Origin: Pirellula sp. | GTDB lineage: Bacteria > Planctomycetota > Planctomycetia > Pirellulales > PNKZ01 | Length of the DNA stretch: 64,000 nt | Assembly (NCBI GenBank): GCA_013822735.1 | Contig: PNKZ01000002.1 | Span: 124,001 to 188,000 of the forward strand | Direction of reading: 5' to 3' | Shown here: positions 36,042-46,224 of the stretch, piece by piece | How positions within the stretch are numbered: the first letter of the stretch is position 1 | How the letters are laid out: every line of letters begins with the position of its first letter | Notes under the pieces: model-generated | Seen by the model: the letters and a program-made list of their open reading frames with translations, nothing else | Database searches by the model: none | What the model was told of the DNA's origin: nothing | Made by a program: the position numbers and the translations under genes

Positions 36042-36541
36042 TGGACGATTTGCTGACGTACTTTGCGGATCGCGACGAGTTCACCGTGTTCTACGCGGAG
36101 AAGCTGCGAGGCAGCTTGTTCAGCGCGTTCCTCACGCTCAGCGGCTTCCTCTTCAGCGTGAAAACCTTCTTGATCGTTCGACTCGATGCTGACGTCTATT
36201 CACAGGAGGACTATCAAGACTGGGTGTTAAAGGTAGGTCGAAAATACAACCCTGACATAACTGTCTACGGATCACTCCGACGACTCGGTAGGTTGCTTTT
36301 TTGGGGCGTGTGTCTCTCATTCGCTGCATCGATCGCTCAATTGACAGTCGGTTTGTGCGAACGGCGATGGAGCACTTGGGTCGCTATAGGTACAGCGATC
36401 GTCGCCTCTTCTGTTTTCGTGCCCACCCTGTTTATCGTTCGTGGCGTTGTTCGTTCGTGGGTGAGCTTTCGCGAAGAAAAATGCAATCAACGTTTCGCGG
36501 CGAAGCAAAAAGTCCCTTCCTCTGAAAACACGGCGATTTAG
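36041..36541 (+). CDS. Integral membrane protein (166 aa), second gene of the two-gene unit
   Basis: It overlaps the upstream stop by one base, so its translation is coupled to the 306-aa protein. Three hydrophobic segments are visible: about 27-47 (SLFSAFLTLSGFLFSVKTFL), about 87-107 (LLFWGVCLSFAASIAQLTVG) and about 115-138 (WVAIGTAIVASSVFVPTLFI). The soluble loop between the first two contains DADVYSQEDYQDW and a Lys/Arg-rich stretch, and the C-terminus is basic. A small membrane protein coupled to a cytosolic partner is a common plan for abortive-infection systems, where the membrane part is the effector. Family not recognised. Confidence 0.6.
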   Translation: MDDLLTYFADRDEFTVFYAEKLRGSLFSAFLTLSGFLFSVKTFLIVRLDADVYSQEDYQDWVLKVGRKYNPDITVYGSLRRLGRLLFWGVCLSFAASIAQLTVGLCERRWSTWVAIGTAIVASSVFVPTLFIVRGVVRSWVSFREEKCNQRFAAKQKVPSSENTAI

Positions 36542-36665
36542 TTCGGAAATGCAATGGCCGCGATCTGAGCGTGGATAGGATTCGGTTGAGTTCTTCGTCA
36601 GCGGGAAGCATTTTCCTAGAACGCGGATAAGCGTTACTTCGGCGACGTCGCGCCGCGCTGATAAG

Positions 36666-37421
36666 CTACTGTTCGCCGACAGATGAGCGTTCCGGCGACG
36701 TGAGCAACTTGCTTAGTCGCATTGTCGCCAAGGCCGACTCCGCCGGGAAACGCGACTGCCGTTCGCGACCGAGCACTTCGGTGAAGCAGTTGAACAGTGC
36801 GTAGGCCGTGCGCGGTCGGTACTCCTCACGCGATGGCCGACGCCACTCTTCGACGACCAGCGGTAGCAGTCGCAGTCCGATGATCCGGCGTTCGTAGGCT
36901 TGTAACAGCAGCGAGTTTGCGGCGTCGGTGCAGAGCCGGCGAGCCTGCATCCGTTCGATCCAGCCCGCCGACGATCGACGGTATTCCTCCAACGAGCCGA
37001 CGGCGCGGGCCAAGCCTTCCAGATATCGCTCCTGGCCGAACCGAGTATGCTTCTTGCTCACGACGATCTCGGATGTGAAGGCGAGATTATCGCAAACGAA
37101 CACCCGCTGACCGCAGCAGAAGCCGATCGGGAAGCTCTGGTCGTTGGAGTTGCGAATCCCCACGGCCAGCGATACGCCTTCGATAACCGATGTCGTAAGG
37201 TCTAGCGTGCCGAAAAAACGAGCGCCGCCGTGCGATACGGACAAGCGGCTTCGACAGATCATGAAGCCGGCTCCTTCCAGCGCCGAGCACACTGAATCGA
37301 GAACGGCACGGTGAGCGAGGGGATACCAAGTCCGTGTCGGTGCCGGCGGTTCGATCGTCGCCAACTCTGCCGCGTTGACCTGCCGGGCACCGCAATGATT
37401 CACAAGCGTCGAGCTGACCAT
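36666..37421 (-). CDS. DUF932-family protein (251 aa)
   Basis: Recognised by the segment LAVGIRNSNDQSFPIGFCCG followed by QRVFVCDNLAF, typical of the DUF932 (phage/plasmid-like TIGR03299) family found on plasmids and phages; function unknown. ATG 37421 is preceded by GGAGG at good spacing; a longer frame from 37502 has none. It is divergent from hsdM with 235 bp between the starts, so the two promoters share that region. Its place next to a restriction operon is suggestive, but an anti-restriction role has no sequence support here. Confidence 0.75.
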   Translation of the reverse strand: MVSSTLVNHCGARQVNAAELATIEPPAPTRTWYPLAHRAVLDSVCSALEGAGFMICRSRLSVSHGGARFFGTLDLTTSVIEGVSLAVGIRNSNDQSFPIGFCCGQRVFVCDNLAFTSEIVVSKKHTRFGQERYLEGLARAVGSLEEYRRSSAGWIERMQARRLCTDAANSLLLQAYERRIIGLRLLPLVVEEWRRPSREEYRPRTAYALFNCFTEVLGRERQSRFPAESALATMRLSKLLTSPERSSVGEQ

Positions 37422-37656
37422 AGGGCCTCCGAAAAGAATGATGAAAGGGTCGAGTTTGCCGCCTACAAGGGCGAAACGTGTGAACGTCTGAGAGTTACGC
37501 ACTCGCTCACTTATGATGACGCGCCTTGGAGCTCGATTTAGCTCCCGCTGAGCCTTCGCGGCGACGCGATTGATCTTCGGGCGGCTGCTGTCGTCGCAGT
37601 TCGCCGCTGCCTATAATCCCGGTTCACTTTGCACTCACCGACGACCGTATAGCAGC

Positions 37657-40059
37657 ATGGCTCTCAAGAAATCCGAACTCTACTCGTCGCTGTGGTCCAG
37701 TTGCGACGAACTCCGCGGCGGCATGGATGCCAGCCAGTACAAGGACTACGTCCTCGTACTGTTGTTCATCAAGTACATCAGCGATAAGTACGCCGGGCAG
37801 CCTTATGCCCCGATCACGATCCCCAAAGGAGCAACTTTCGCCGACATGGTCGCCCTCAAGGGCAAGCCCGACATCGGCGACAAGATCAACAAGAAAATTA
37901 TCGGACCGCTGGCCGGCGCCAATAAGCTGTCCGACATGCCCGACTTCAACGACGCGACGAAGCTCGGCGACGGCAAGGAAAAGGTCGACAAGCTCACGAA
38001 CCTGATCGCGATCTTCGAGAACCCGGCCCTCGACTTCTCGAAGAACCGGGCCGACGGCGACGACATCCTTGGCGACGCTTACGAATACCTGATGCGGCAC
38101 TTCGCCACGGAGAGCGGTAAGTCGAAGGGGCAGTTCTACACGCCCGCTGAGGTGAGCCGCATAATGGCCCAAATCCTCGGAGTCCACGAAGCCAAGACCA
38201 CGCCGAAGACGACCGTCTACGACCCGACGTGCGGCTCGGGGTCGCTGCTCCTGAAGGTTGCCGACGCGGCGACCACCAAACTCACGCTCTACGGGCAGGA
38301 AAAGGATGCGGCCACCAGCGGCTTGGCCCGCATGAACATGATCCTGCACAACAACCCGGGCGCCGTCGTTGAGCAGGGTAACACGCTGACCGACCCCAAA
38401 TATAAGGACGGCGCGTCGCTCAAGACCTTCGACTTCGTCGTCGCCAATCCGCCGTTCTCCGACAAGCGTTGGAGCACCGGCCTCGACCCGAACAACGATT
38501 CCTTCGATCGGTTCCAATCCTTCGGCACTCCGCCGGCCAAGCAGGGAGACTATGCCTACCTGCTGCACATCGTGCGGTCGCTCAAGAGCACCGGCAAAGG
38601 GGCGTGCATCCTGCCGCACGGTGTCCTGTTTCGCGGAGGCGCCGAGGCCGTGATTCGCAAGAACCTCATCAAGAAGGGCTACATCAAAGGGATCATTGGC
38701 CTGCCGGCGAATCTATTTTACGGCACCGGCATCCCGGCCTGCATCATCGTCATCGACAAAGAACACGCCGGCTCCCGCAAGGGAATCTTCCTCGTCGATG
38801 CGAGCGGCGGTTACTTGAAGGACGGGCCGAAGAACCGTCTCCGTGCCCAAGACATCCACCGCATCGTCGATGTTTTCACCAAGCAGACCGATACTCCGCG
38901 GTTCGCCCGCATGGTCGGCATCGACGAGATCGAGCGGAACGACTTTAACCTGAACCTGCCCCGGTACATCAACAGCCAAACGCCCGAGGATCTGCAAGAC
39001 ATCGCCGGGCACTTGCAAGGGGGCATCCCTACGCGCGACGTCGATGCCCTCGATCGCTACTGGGACGTCTGCCCGAAATTACGCAAGGCGTTGTTCAAGG
39101 CGAACCGTTCGGGCTACGTCGATTTGGCCGTCGCGAAGTCGGACATCAAGACGACCATCTACGGGCATCCGGAGTTCAGCACGTTCATCGAGGACATGAA
39201 CGCTCACTTCGCCGCCTGGCGAACGGCGGCGGTGAAGAAACTCAAGGGGCTCAAGCCCGGCTTCCATCCCAAGGAAGTAATCGCCGAGTTAGCCGAAGAA
39301 CTGCTCGCACACTACGAAGGCCGGCCGCTCATCGACGCCTACGACGTCTATCAGCACCTGCTGGATTACTGGGTCGAGGCGATGCAAGACGACTGCTACC
39401 AAATCGCCGCCGACGGCTGGAAGGCGGCGACGTATCGCGTGATCGTGAAGGACAAGAAGGGGAAAGAAAAAGACAAAGGCTGGGCCTGCGACCTGGTGCC
39501 GAAGCCGCTCATCGTGGCCCGGTACTTTGCAACGGAGCAGGCCGAGATCGAAAAGCTCGCAGGTCTGTTGGAAAGCGCCACGGCGGCGCTAATCGAGATG
39601 GAAGAAGAGCACGGTGGCGAGGAAGGCGCTTTCGCCGAGTTGGAAAAGATCAATCTCGGCACGGTGAAGGCCCGCCTTAAGGAACTGACAGAGGGGGGCG
39701 AACTCGGCGACGACGAGATCAAGATTCTCAAGAAGTATCTGGTTTTGTGCGAGAGCGAGATTCGGCTGAAGCGCGACCTCGCGGAGAAGGAAGAAGAACT
39801 CGACGCCGCGGCCTATGAAAAATATCAGCCGCTAAAGGAATCTGACATAAAGACGCTCGTCGTCGAAGACAAGTGGCTCTCTGCCCTCGACGCCCGTATC
39901 CACGGCGAAATGGAACGCGTCAGTCAACAACTTACGACCCGCGTGAAAGACCTTGCCGAGCGATACGAGACTACGTTGCCGAACTTGGCCGCCCGCGTCA
40001 CCGACTTGGAGGCAAAGGTGAACGGTCACCTGAAGAGGATGGGCTTCGCATGGATATAA
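37657..40059 (+). CDS. hsdM: Type I restriction-modification methylase subunit HsdM (800 aa)
   Basis: This is an N6-adenine methyltransferase: N-terminal helical HsdM_N domain (SSLWSSCDELRGGMDASQYK), SAM motif YDPTCGSGSLLLKV (about 188-201) and catalytic NPPF (about 264). It protects host DNA and forms the core of the restriction complex with HsdS. At 800 aa it is longer than classical HsdM (about 500). The additional C-terminal 300 residues are helical and end in coiled coil (QLTTRVKDLAERYETTLPNL). ATG 37657 starts the family-typical MALKKSELYSSLW; an upstream in-frame start at 37570 is unlikely. It overlaps hsdS by 10 bp. It is the first gene of a five-gene operon. Confidence 0.95.
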   Translation: MALKKSELYSSLWSSCDELRGGMDASQYKDYVLVLLFIKYISDKYAGQPYAPITIPKGATFADMVALKGKPDIGDKINKKIIGPLAGANKLSDMPDFNDATKLGDGKEKVDKLTNLIAIFENPALDFSKNRADGDDILGDAYEYLMRHFATESGKSKGQFYTPAEVSRIMAQILGVHEAKTTPKTTVYDPTCGSGSLLLKVADAATTKLTLYGQEKDAATSGLARMNMILHNNPGAVVEQGNTLTDPKYKDGASLKTFDFVVANPPFSDKRWSTGLDPNNDSFDRFQSFGTPPAKQGDYAYLLHIVRSLKSTGKGACILPHGVLFRGGAEAVIRKNLIKKGYIKGIIGLPANLFYGTGIPACIIVIDKEHAGSRKGIFLVDASGGYLKDGPKNRLRAQDIHRIVDVFTKQTDTPRFARMVGIDEIERNDFNLNLPRYINSQTPEDLQDIAGHLQGGIPTRDVDALDRYWDVCPKLRKALFKANRSGYVDLAVAKSDIKTTIYGHPEFSTFIEDMNAHFAAWRTAAVKKLKGLKPGFHPKEVIAELAEELLAHYEGRPLIDAYDVYQHLLDYWVEAMQDDCYQIAADGWKAATYRVIVKDKKGKEKDKGWACDLVPKPLIVARYFATEQAEIEKLAGLLESATAALIEMEEEHGGEEGAFAELEKINLGTVKARLKELTEGGELGDDEIKILKKYLVLCESEIRLKRDLAEKEEELDAAAYEKYQPLKESDIKTLVVEDKWLSALDARIHGEMERVSQQLTTRVKDLAERYETTLPNLAARVTDLEAKVNGHLKRMGFAWI

Positions 40060-41297
40060 AGCCGAAGTTCAAGCAGACCGAAATTGGCTGGATCCCAAAA
40101 GATTGGCGAGTCCAATCGCTTAGAGATTTGGGCTATCCTGTGCGCGGCAGTTCTCCCCGACCAGCCGGTGATCCTCGATACTTTAGTGGTTCCTTCATAC
40201 CTTGGCTGACGGTCGCCTCACTGACAGGCCTCTCATCCAGCAAGCTGATTGTCACGGAGACCTCCGACTTCTTGACGGCTGAAGGGGCAGAACTTAGCCG
40301 AACGCTGATGCCTGGGACGTTAATAATCGCGAACAGCGGCGCTACTTTAGGGGTCGCCAAGTTATTAGGAATTAAATGCTGTGCGAACGACGGAATCGCA
40401 GCCCTGCTTAACTTGAGTAAGGACGCCGATCCCCGATACCTCGCCTATTTCATAAACACCAAAACGGATTACCTTCGGAACCATGTGGCCACGGGAAACG
40501 GTCAGCCAAATCTCAACACGAAGTTGATTGGGAATTTCAAACTGCCTTTACCACCAATGAAGGCGGAACAGGAAGCAATTGCGGGGGCGCTCGGGGATGC
40601 AGATACGCTGATCGACGCGTTGGAGCAACTCGTCGCCAAAAAGCGGCAGATCAAGCTTGTAGCGATGCACGAACTCCTCACCGGCCGCAAACGCTTGCCC
40701 GGCTTCCGCACCAAGTGGGATAAGGTCCGAATTACGGACGTCGCGAAACTCGAAAGTGGACATACACCTAGCCGACGCGAGCCAAGATACTGGAACGGTG
40801 GCGTGCCGTGGGTGTCTCTCCACGACAGCAAGAAATTGGAGGTCAACGAGATAGTCGAGACGGAGTTGACCGTCAGTGAACTGGGGCTTGCGAATTCATC
40901 AGCACGATTACTTCCAGCGGGCACAGTGGTTTTTTCGCGTACGGCTACGATCGGAAAGTCGACAGTCCTTGGCCTACCGATGGCGACTAGCCAAGATTTT
41001 GCCAACTACATCTGCGGCTCCAGAATTCACAATCATTTTCTGGTGGAACTCTTTCGGTCGATGTCCGAAACGTGGACGAGCCTGATGGCGGGAAGCACGC
41101 ACAATACCATCTACATGCCCACATTCCGAGCACTCGAAATCTCGTTGCCGCCGATCGACGAACAGATAAGTATCGTCGGCGGCCTACGAGACATGGACGC
41201 GGAGATCACCGCGATCGAGGCAAAACTCGCCAAGGCTCGACAGGTTAAGCAGGGAATGATGCAAGAACTTCTCACCGGGAGGATCCGCCTCGTATGA
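40050..41297 (+). CDS. hsdS: Type I restriction specificity subunit HsdS (415 aa)
   Basis: There are two target-recognition domains, each followed by a conserved helix: LGDADTLIDALEQLVAKKRQ then MHELLTGRKRLPGF in the middle, and LRDMDAEITAIEAKLAKARQ then MMQELLTGRIRLV at the end. The near-repeat of the helices is the usual internal duplication that gives a bipartite target site. Recognition sequence cannot be read from the protein. ATG 40050 overlaps the hsdM stop by 10 bp, and its own stop overlaps the next start by 4 bp (ATGA). Confidence 0.94.
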   Translation: MDIKPKFKQTEIGWIPKDWRVQSLRDLGYPVRGSSPRPAGDPRYFSGSFIPWLTVASLTGLSSSKLIVTETSDFLTAEGAELSRTLMPGTLIIANSGATLGVAKLLGIKCCANDGIAALLNLSKDADPRYLAYFINTKTDYLRNHVATGNGQPNLNTKLIGNFKLPLPPMKAEQEAIAGALGDADTLIDALEQLVAKKRQIKLVAMHELLTGRKRLPGFRTKWDKVRITDVAKLESGHTPSRREPRYWNGGVPWVSLHDSKKLEVNEIVETELTVSELGLANSSARLLPAGTVVFSRTATIGKSTVLGLPMATSQDFANYICGSRIHNHFLVELFRSMSETWTSLMAGSTHNTIYMPTFRALEISLPPIDEQISIVGGLRDMDAEITAIEAKLAKARQVKQGMMQELLTGRIRLV

Positions 41298-43165
41298 GCA
41301 CGATCACACCGCACTATCGCACCGTTAAAGATCTGCTCCAGAGCCAGTCGTTCTCCATTGACGAGTATCAACGGGAATACAAGTGGGAGCAGAAGAACAT
41401 CGAGGAGTTGTTATCCGACCTTCGCGACAAGTTCATCAGCTCGTACCAGCCCGGTCATGAAACGACCAAGGTCAACGACTACGAAGACTATTTCCTTGGG
41501 TCAATTATTGTCAGCAAGCGCGGCGGGAAGCGTTTCTTGGTCGACGGTCAACAGCGAGTGACATCGCTAACACTGCTGCTCATCTATCTGTATCGTGCCG
41601 CCGAAGAGCAAGAACTGCCGGTTAAGAGTAGCCTCGCGCCGCTGATCTATTCCGACAGTTTCGGTAAGCCGCGATTCAATCTCGATATCGTCGAGCGCCT
41701 GCCCGTCATCGAGGCGCTGTTCAAGGGAGAAGAGTTCACGCCGGACGGCAAGGAAGAATCAATCCAGACGATGTACGCACGCTATCAAGACATCGAGCGG
41801 ATTGATCCTGCCGATGAATTCAAGGAAGCCTTGCCGCATTTCATTTACTGGCTGATGAACAAGGTCGGGCTTATCGAAATCGCTACCGACAACGACAACT
41901 ATGCATACGCCATTTTCGAGACTATGAACGACCGGGGAAAGCCGCTAAGCCCCGTGGACATGCTCAAAGCCTATCTACTAGCTCCCATCGAAGACGAAGA
42001 CAAACGGCGAAACGCGAACCAAGTCTGGAAAAAGCAAGTCTTGGAACTCATTTCGTGGCAAGGCGAGCACGAGGCGGAACGAGATGCCAACTGCATCAAG
42101 GCTTGGCTGCGCGCCCAATATGCGGAGAGCATTCGCGACCGCAAAGCCGGTGCCACGGACAAAGATTGGGAGCTGATCGGCACGACATTTCATCGCTGGG
42201 TACGGGATAACCAAGCTCGCTTGAAAGTCGGCGGGGAATCACAGAATCTCGCCCTAATCACTCAGAAGTTCCCGTTCTTTAGCAAGGCCTATTTGACGAT
42301 TTACGATGCGAGCCACACCTATACGCCGGGGCTGGAGGCAGTGTTTTACAACGCCCACAACGAGTTCACCTGGCAAAACACAGTGCTGCTCGCGCCGCTG
42401 ACGAGTGAAGACTCCGACGACGTCGTCCGCCGAAAGCTGGCGGTCACGGCAACGTTTCTCGACATCTGGCTGATGCGACGGACGACGAATTATATTCGTG
42501 TCGGCTATTCGAGCGCGAGCTACACCATGTACCTGCTGTGCAAAGACATTCGTGGCAAGTCGCTGCCGGATTTGGTGCAGACTCTTTTCGATAAGCTTTC
42601 GCAGGACGACGTCACTTTCGACGGAAGCACGCAGAAAGGGCGGACGGGGATCGGAGAACTGGGCCTCAATCAGTTCAGTCGCAAGTACATTTATCACATG
42701 CTGGCCAGAATCGCGGCGTACGTGGATCTCGGTGCCGGCCGGCCGGACTTGTTCGATAAGTACGTGGATCGGGATTGCAAGAACCCTTGCGACATCGAAC
42801 ACATCTGGGCCGACGACCGGTCAGCGTATCAAGCAGATTTTGCGACGGAACAGGAATTTCAGGACTTCCGAAACCATGTCGCGGGGCTACTGCTGCTCCC
42901 CGCCGACGTAAATCGTAGTTATCAGGCGAAGCCGTTTCAGGAAAAGGCTCCGCACTACGCAAAGCAGAATCTTTATGCGGCAAGCCTGACCGCCGGAGCC
43001 TACGAACATCAACCGCAGTTCGAGCAGTTTCGACAGGCTCACGGTTTCGCGTTCAAGCCGTATGCGCAATTCGGCAAGAACGAACAACTCGAACGACGAG
43101 AACTGGTCAAACAGTTGGTGAAAAGGATCTGGTCGCCTGAACGCCTGAAGGAGTACTTAACGTGA
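41294..43165 (+). CDS. GmrSD-like protein: DUF262 plus C-terminal DUF1524 HNH (623 aa)
   Basis: The N-terminal DUF262 domain begins DLLQSQSFSIDEYQREYKWE and holds the ParB-like DGQQRVTSLTLLL motif (about 82-94), thought to bind and hydrolyse nucleotide. The C-terminal DUF1524 domain has DIEHIWADD (about 499) and a later NHVAGLLLLPADVNRSYQAK, the modified HNH endonuclease signature. In GmrSD and BrxU this combination cuts modified phage DNA. The gene sits between hsdS and hsdR with 4-bp overlaps on both sides, so it is expressed as part of the type I operon. It could extend the system to DNA that escapes HsdR through base modification; that is inference. Confidence 0.9.
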   Translation: MSTITPHYRTVKDLLQSQSFSIDEYQREYKWEQKNIEELLSDLRDKFISSYQPGHETTKVNDYEDYFLGSIIVSKRGGKRFLVDGQQRVTSLTLLLIYLYRAAEEQELPVKSSLAPLIYSDSFGKPRFNLDIVERLPVIEALFKGEEFTPDGKEESIQTMYARYQDIERIDPADEFKEALPHFIYWLMNKVGLIEIATDNDNYAYAIFETMNDRGKPLSPVDMLKAYLLAPIEDEDKRRNANQVWKKQVLELISWQGEHEAERDANCIKAWLRAQYAESIRDRKAGATDKDWELIGTTFHRWVRDNQARLKVGGESQNLALITQKFPFFSKAYLTIYDASHTYTPGLEAVFYNAHNEFTWQNTVLLAPLTSEDSDDVVRRKLAVTATFLDIWLMRRTTNYIRVGYSSASYTMYLLCKDIRGKSLPDLVQTLFDKLSQDDVTFDGSTQKGRTGIGELGLNQFSRKYIYHMLARIAAYVDLGAGRPDLFDKYVDRDCKNPCDIEHIWADDRSAYQADFATEQEFQDFRNHVAGLLLLPADVNRSYQAKPFQEKAPHYAKQNLYAASLTAGAYEHQPQFEQFRQAHGFAFKPYAQFGKNEQLERRELVKQLVKRIWSPERLKEYLT

Positions 43166-46100
43166 GCGACGTCGGCAAACCGGAACGGGCCACGCAGGAG
43201 CGTATCATCGCTTTGTTCCGCGACGAACTCGGCTATCGCTTCCTCGGCGACTGGACCGACCGCGCCGGCAACAGCAACATCGACGAGAAGCTGCTGACCG
43301 ACTGGTTGACGAAGCGGGGCGTCACGCCGCCGCAGATCAGCATCGCCCTGCACAAGCTGCGCACCGAGGCCGACAACCACCACCGCGGCCTCTATGGGAA
43401 CAATCAGGCCGTCTACAACTTGCTCCGTTACGGCGTCGGCGCGAAGGTCGAGGCCGGCAAGGTCACGGAGTCGGTCCATCTGATCGACTGGGAGAAGCCG
43501 GAGAAAAACGATTTCGCCGTCGCCGAAGAGGTGACTCTAAAGGGAGGCTGGGAGCGGCGGATTGATCTCGTGCTGTACGTCAACGGCATCGCGCTGGGCG
43601 TGCTGGAACTGAAGAACAGCCGCGTCAGCATCGGCGACGGCATTCGGCAAAGCCTCTCAAATCAGCAGCCGGAGTTCAACGCCTGGTTTTTCAGCACGGT
43701 GCAGTTCGTGTTCGGCGGCAACGACTCGCAGGGGTTGCAATACGGCACGATCGGCACCCAGGAGAAATACTTCCTCAAGTGGAAAGAAGACGAGGACGAC
43801 GACGCCCGCTACAAGCTGGACAAGTACCTGCTCAAGATGTGCGATAAGCGGCGGCTGATCGAACTGCTGCACGATTTTGTGCTGTTCGACGGCGGCGTGA
43901 AGAAGCTACCGCGAGTCCACCAATACTTCGGCATCAAGGAGGCGCAAAAGTACGTCCGGCAAAAGAAGGGGGGCATCATTTGGCATACGCAGGGAAGCGG
44001 CAAGAGTATCGTCATGGTGCTGCTGGCGAAGTGGATCTTGGAGAACAACCCGAATGCCCGCGTGGCGATCATCACCGACCGCGACGAGTTGGATAAGCAG
44101 ATCGAAGGAGTCTTCGGCGCCGCCGGCGAGACGATCTACCGCACGAGTAGTGGTCGCGATCTCCTAGCTCAGCTCGGCCAAGCCAAGCCGCGGCTGCTGT
44201 GCTCGCTGGTCCACAAATTCGGTAAGCGAGGCAAAAAGCAGAGCGATGCTGAGTTCGAGCGGTTCATCAAGGAACTCGAAGCCCAGCCGTGCCATACCAT
44301 AGGCGAGCTGTTCGTGTTCGTGGACGAGTGCCACCGTACCGAGAGCGGCCGACTTCACAAGACAATGAAGGCCGTGCTTCGCAATGCCGTGTTTGTCGGC
44401 TTCACCGGCACGCCGCTATTGAACCAAGACAAGAAGACGAGCCTGGAGGTCTTCGGCGAGTATATCCACACCTACAAGTTCAGCGAGGCGGTCGAAGACG
44501 AGGTCGTACTTGATCTGATCTACGAGGCGCGGGACATCGACCAGAAGCTCGGCTCGGAAACGAAGATCGACGCTTGGTTCGAGGCGAAAACCAAAGGTCT
44601 GAACGACTGGCAAAAAGCGGAACTGCGGGCCAAGTGGGGCACGATGCAGCAGGTGCTCAGTTCCAAGTCGCGGATGGACCGCGTTGTGGCCGACATCGTA
44701 TTCGACTTCAGCGTTAAGCCACGACTCTCGAACGAGCGCGGCAATGCGATCTTGGTCGCATCGAGCATCTACGAAGCTTGCAAGTATTACACGCTCTTCC
44801 AAAAGACTCCGTTTAAGGGGAAGTGTGCGGTCGTCACATCGTACGACCCGCAGGCTCGCGACATTACCCTGGAAGAAGTTGGCGGCAATACCGAGACCGA
44901 CAAGCAGGTGGTGTTCAACACGTACACCGAACTGCTGAAGGACGTCGTCCCGAAGCCCGGCATGACTAAGACTGAGACCTACGAAGACTGGGCCAAGTCG
45001 CTGTTCAAGGACGAGCCGGCGAACATGAAGCTGCTCATCGTCGTCGACAAGCTGCTGACCGGGTTCGACGCACCACCGTGCACGTATCTCTACATCGACA
45101 AGACGATGCAGGACCACGGCCTCTTCCAAGCGATCTGCCGGACGAACCGCCTCGACGGCGACGACAAAGACTTCGGGTACGTCGTCGATTACAAGGATCT
45201 GTTCAAGAAGGTGGAGAAGGCGATCGCGGTCTATACGTCGGAACTCGATCACAGTTCCGGCGGCGCCGACCCCGAGGTGCTGTTGCAGGACCGGTTAACC
45301 AAGGGTAAAGAACGACTCGACGGCGCTATCGAGGCCCTGTCGCTTCTGTGCGAGCCGGTCGAGCAACCGCGGGGCGAACTAGAGCACATCCACTATTTCT
45401 GCGGCAACACGGAAAAGCCGACCGACCTTCACGAACGCGAACCGCAGCGTTCTCAGCTGTACAAGTCGGTCGTGGCGCTGGTGCGGGCCTTCGCCAATAT
45501 CTCCGACGAATTGGAGCAGGCTGGATACGGCGAGTCTGACGTCGCCCGCATCAAGTCGCAACTAGAACACTTCTTGAAGGTGCGGGAAGTCGTGCGGTTG
45601 GCCAGCGATGAGATCTTGGACTTGAAGCCCTATGAAGCCGACATGCGGCATCTGATAGACACCTACATCGAGGCCTCGGAGCCCCGCAAGATTTCACCGT
45701 TCGACGGGATCGGCCTGCTCGACCTGATCGTGAACACAGGAATCGCCGCCGCCATCGCCGACAAGCTGGGCGAACTCAAGGGCAACCGGGACGGCATCGC
45801 CGAAGTCATCGAAAACAACGTCCGCAGCAAGATCATCAAGGAGCACCTCAACGATCCCGCGTATTACGAAACGATGTCGAAGCTGCTCGACGAGATCATC
45901 GCCGCCCGTAAAGCGAAGGCTGTCGAGTACGAAGACTACCTCAAGCAGATCGCGGAGCTAGCCAAACGGGTGCAGGCAGGTAAGGCCGACGACATGCCGC
46001 AAGAACTCGACACGCCGGGCCGCCGGGCCCTCTACAACAACTTGAAGCGGGATGAGGAGTTGGCGTTACAAGTCGACGATGTCGTAAAGACCGTGCGTCA

Positions 46101-46224
46101 TGACGGCTGGCGAGGCGTGCAGGCCCGCGAGCAAATCATCAAGTCCGCACTCTACGGCGTGTTACAGGACGCCGGTGAAGTCGAACGAATCTTCTCCATC
46201 ATCAAGGCTCAGCCCGAATACTAA
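43162..46224 (+). CDS. hsdR: Type I restriction endonuclease subunit HsdR (1020 aa)
   Basis: The start is GTG 43162, inside the stop of the previous gene. The N-terminal PD-(D/E)XK nuclease has RRIDLVLYVNGIALGVLELK (about 132-151). The SF2 motor follows: Walker A GGIIWHTQGSGKS (about 273-285), DECHRT (about 387) and GFTGTPLL (about 413). Later helicase motifs include LLIVVDKLLTGFDAP and FQAICRTNRLDGDDK. A C-terminal helical region would contact HsdM. It translocates DNA and cuts at collision. Complete and apparently intact. Confidence 0.95.
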   Translation: MSDVGKPERATQERIIALFRDELGYRFLGDWTDRAGNSNIDEKLLTDWLTKRGVTPPQISIALHKLRTEADNHHRGLYGNNQAVYNLLRYGVGAKVEAGKVTESVHLIDWEKPEKNDFAVAEEVTLKGGWERRIDLVLYVNGIALGVLELKNSRVSIGDGIRQSLSNQQPEFNAWFFSTVQFVFGGNDSQGLQYGTIGTQEKYFLKWKEDEDDDARYKLDKYLLKMCDKRRLIELLHDFVLFDGGVKKLPRVHQYFGIKEAQKYVRQKKGGIIWHTQGSGKSIVMVLLAKWILENNPNARVAIITDRDELDKQIEGVFGAAGETIYRTSSGRDLLAQLGQAKPRLLCSLVHKFGKRGKKQSDAEFERFIKELEAQPCHTIGELFVFVDECHRTESGRLHKTMKAVLRNAVFVGFTGTPLLNQDKKTSLEVFGEYIHTYKFSEAVEDEVVLDLIYEARDIDQKLGSETKIDAWFEAKTKGLNDWQKAELRAKWGTMQQVLSSKSRMDRVVADIVFDFSVKPRLSNERGNAILVASSIYEACKYYTLFQKTPFKGKCAVVTSYDPQARDITLEEVGGNTETDKQVVFNTYTELLKDVVPKPGMTKTETYEDWAKSLFKDEPANMKLLIVVDKLLTGFDAPPCTYLYIDKTMQDHGLFQAICRTNRLDGDDKDFGYVVDYKDLFKKVEKAIAVYTSELDHSSGGADPEVLLQDRLTKGKERLDGAIEALSLLCEPVEQPRGELEHIHYFCGNTEKPTDLHEREPQRSQLYKSVVALVRAFANISDELEQAGYGESDVARIKSQLEHFLKVREVVRLASDEILDLKPYEADMRHLIDTYIEASEPRKISPFDGIGLLDLIVNTGIAAAIADKLGELKGNRDGIAEVIENNVRSKIIKEHLNDPAYYETMSKLLDEIIAARKAKAVEYEDYLKQIAELAKRVQAGKADDMPQELDTPGRRALYNNLKRDEELALQVDDVVKTVRHDGWRGVQAREQIIKSALYGVLQDAGEVERIFSIIKAQPEY

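Noticed and set aside
37570-37656. Upstream start of HsdM
   Set aside because: The added 29 residues are unlike any HsdM start, whereas MALKKSELYSSLW at 37657 fits the family.
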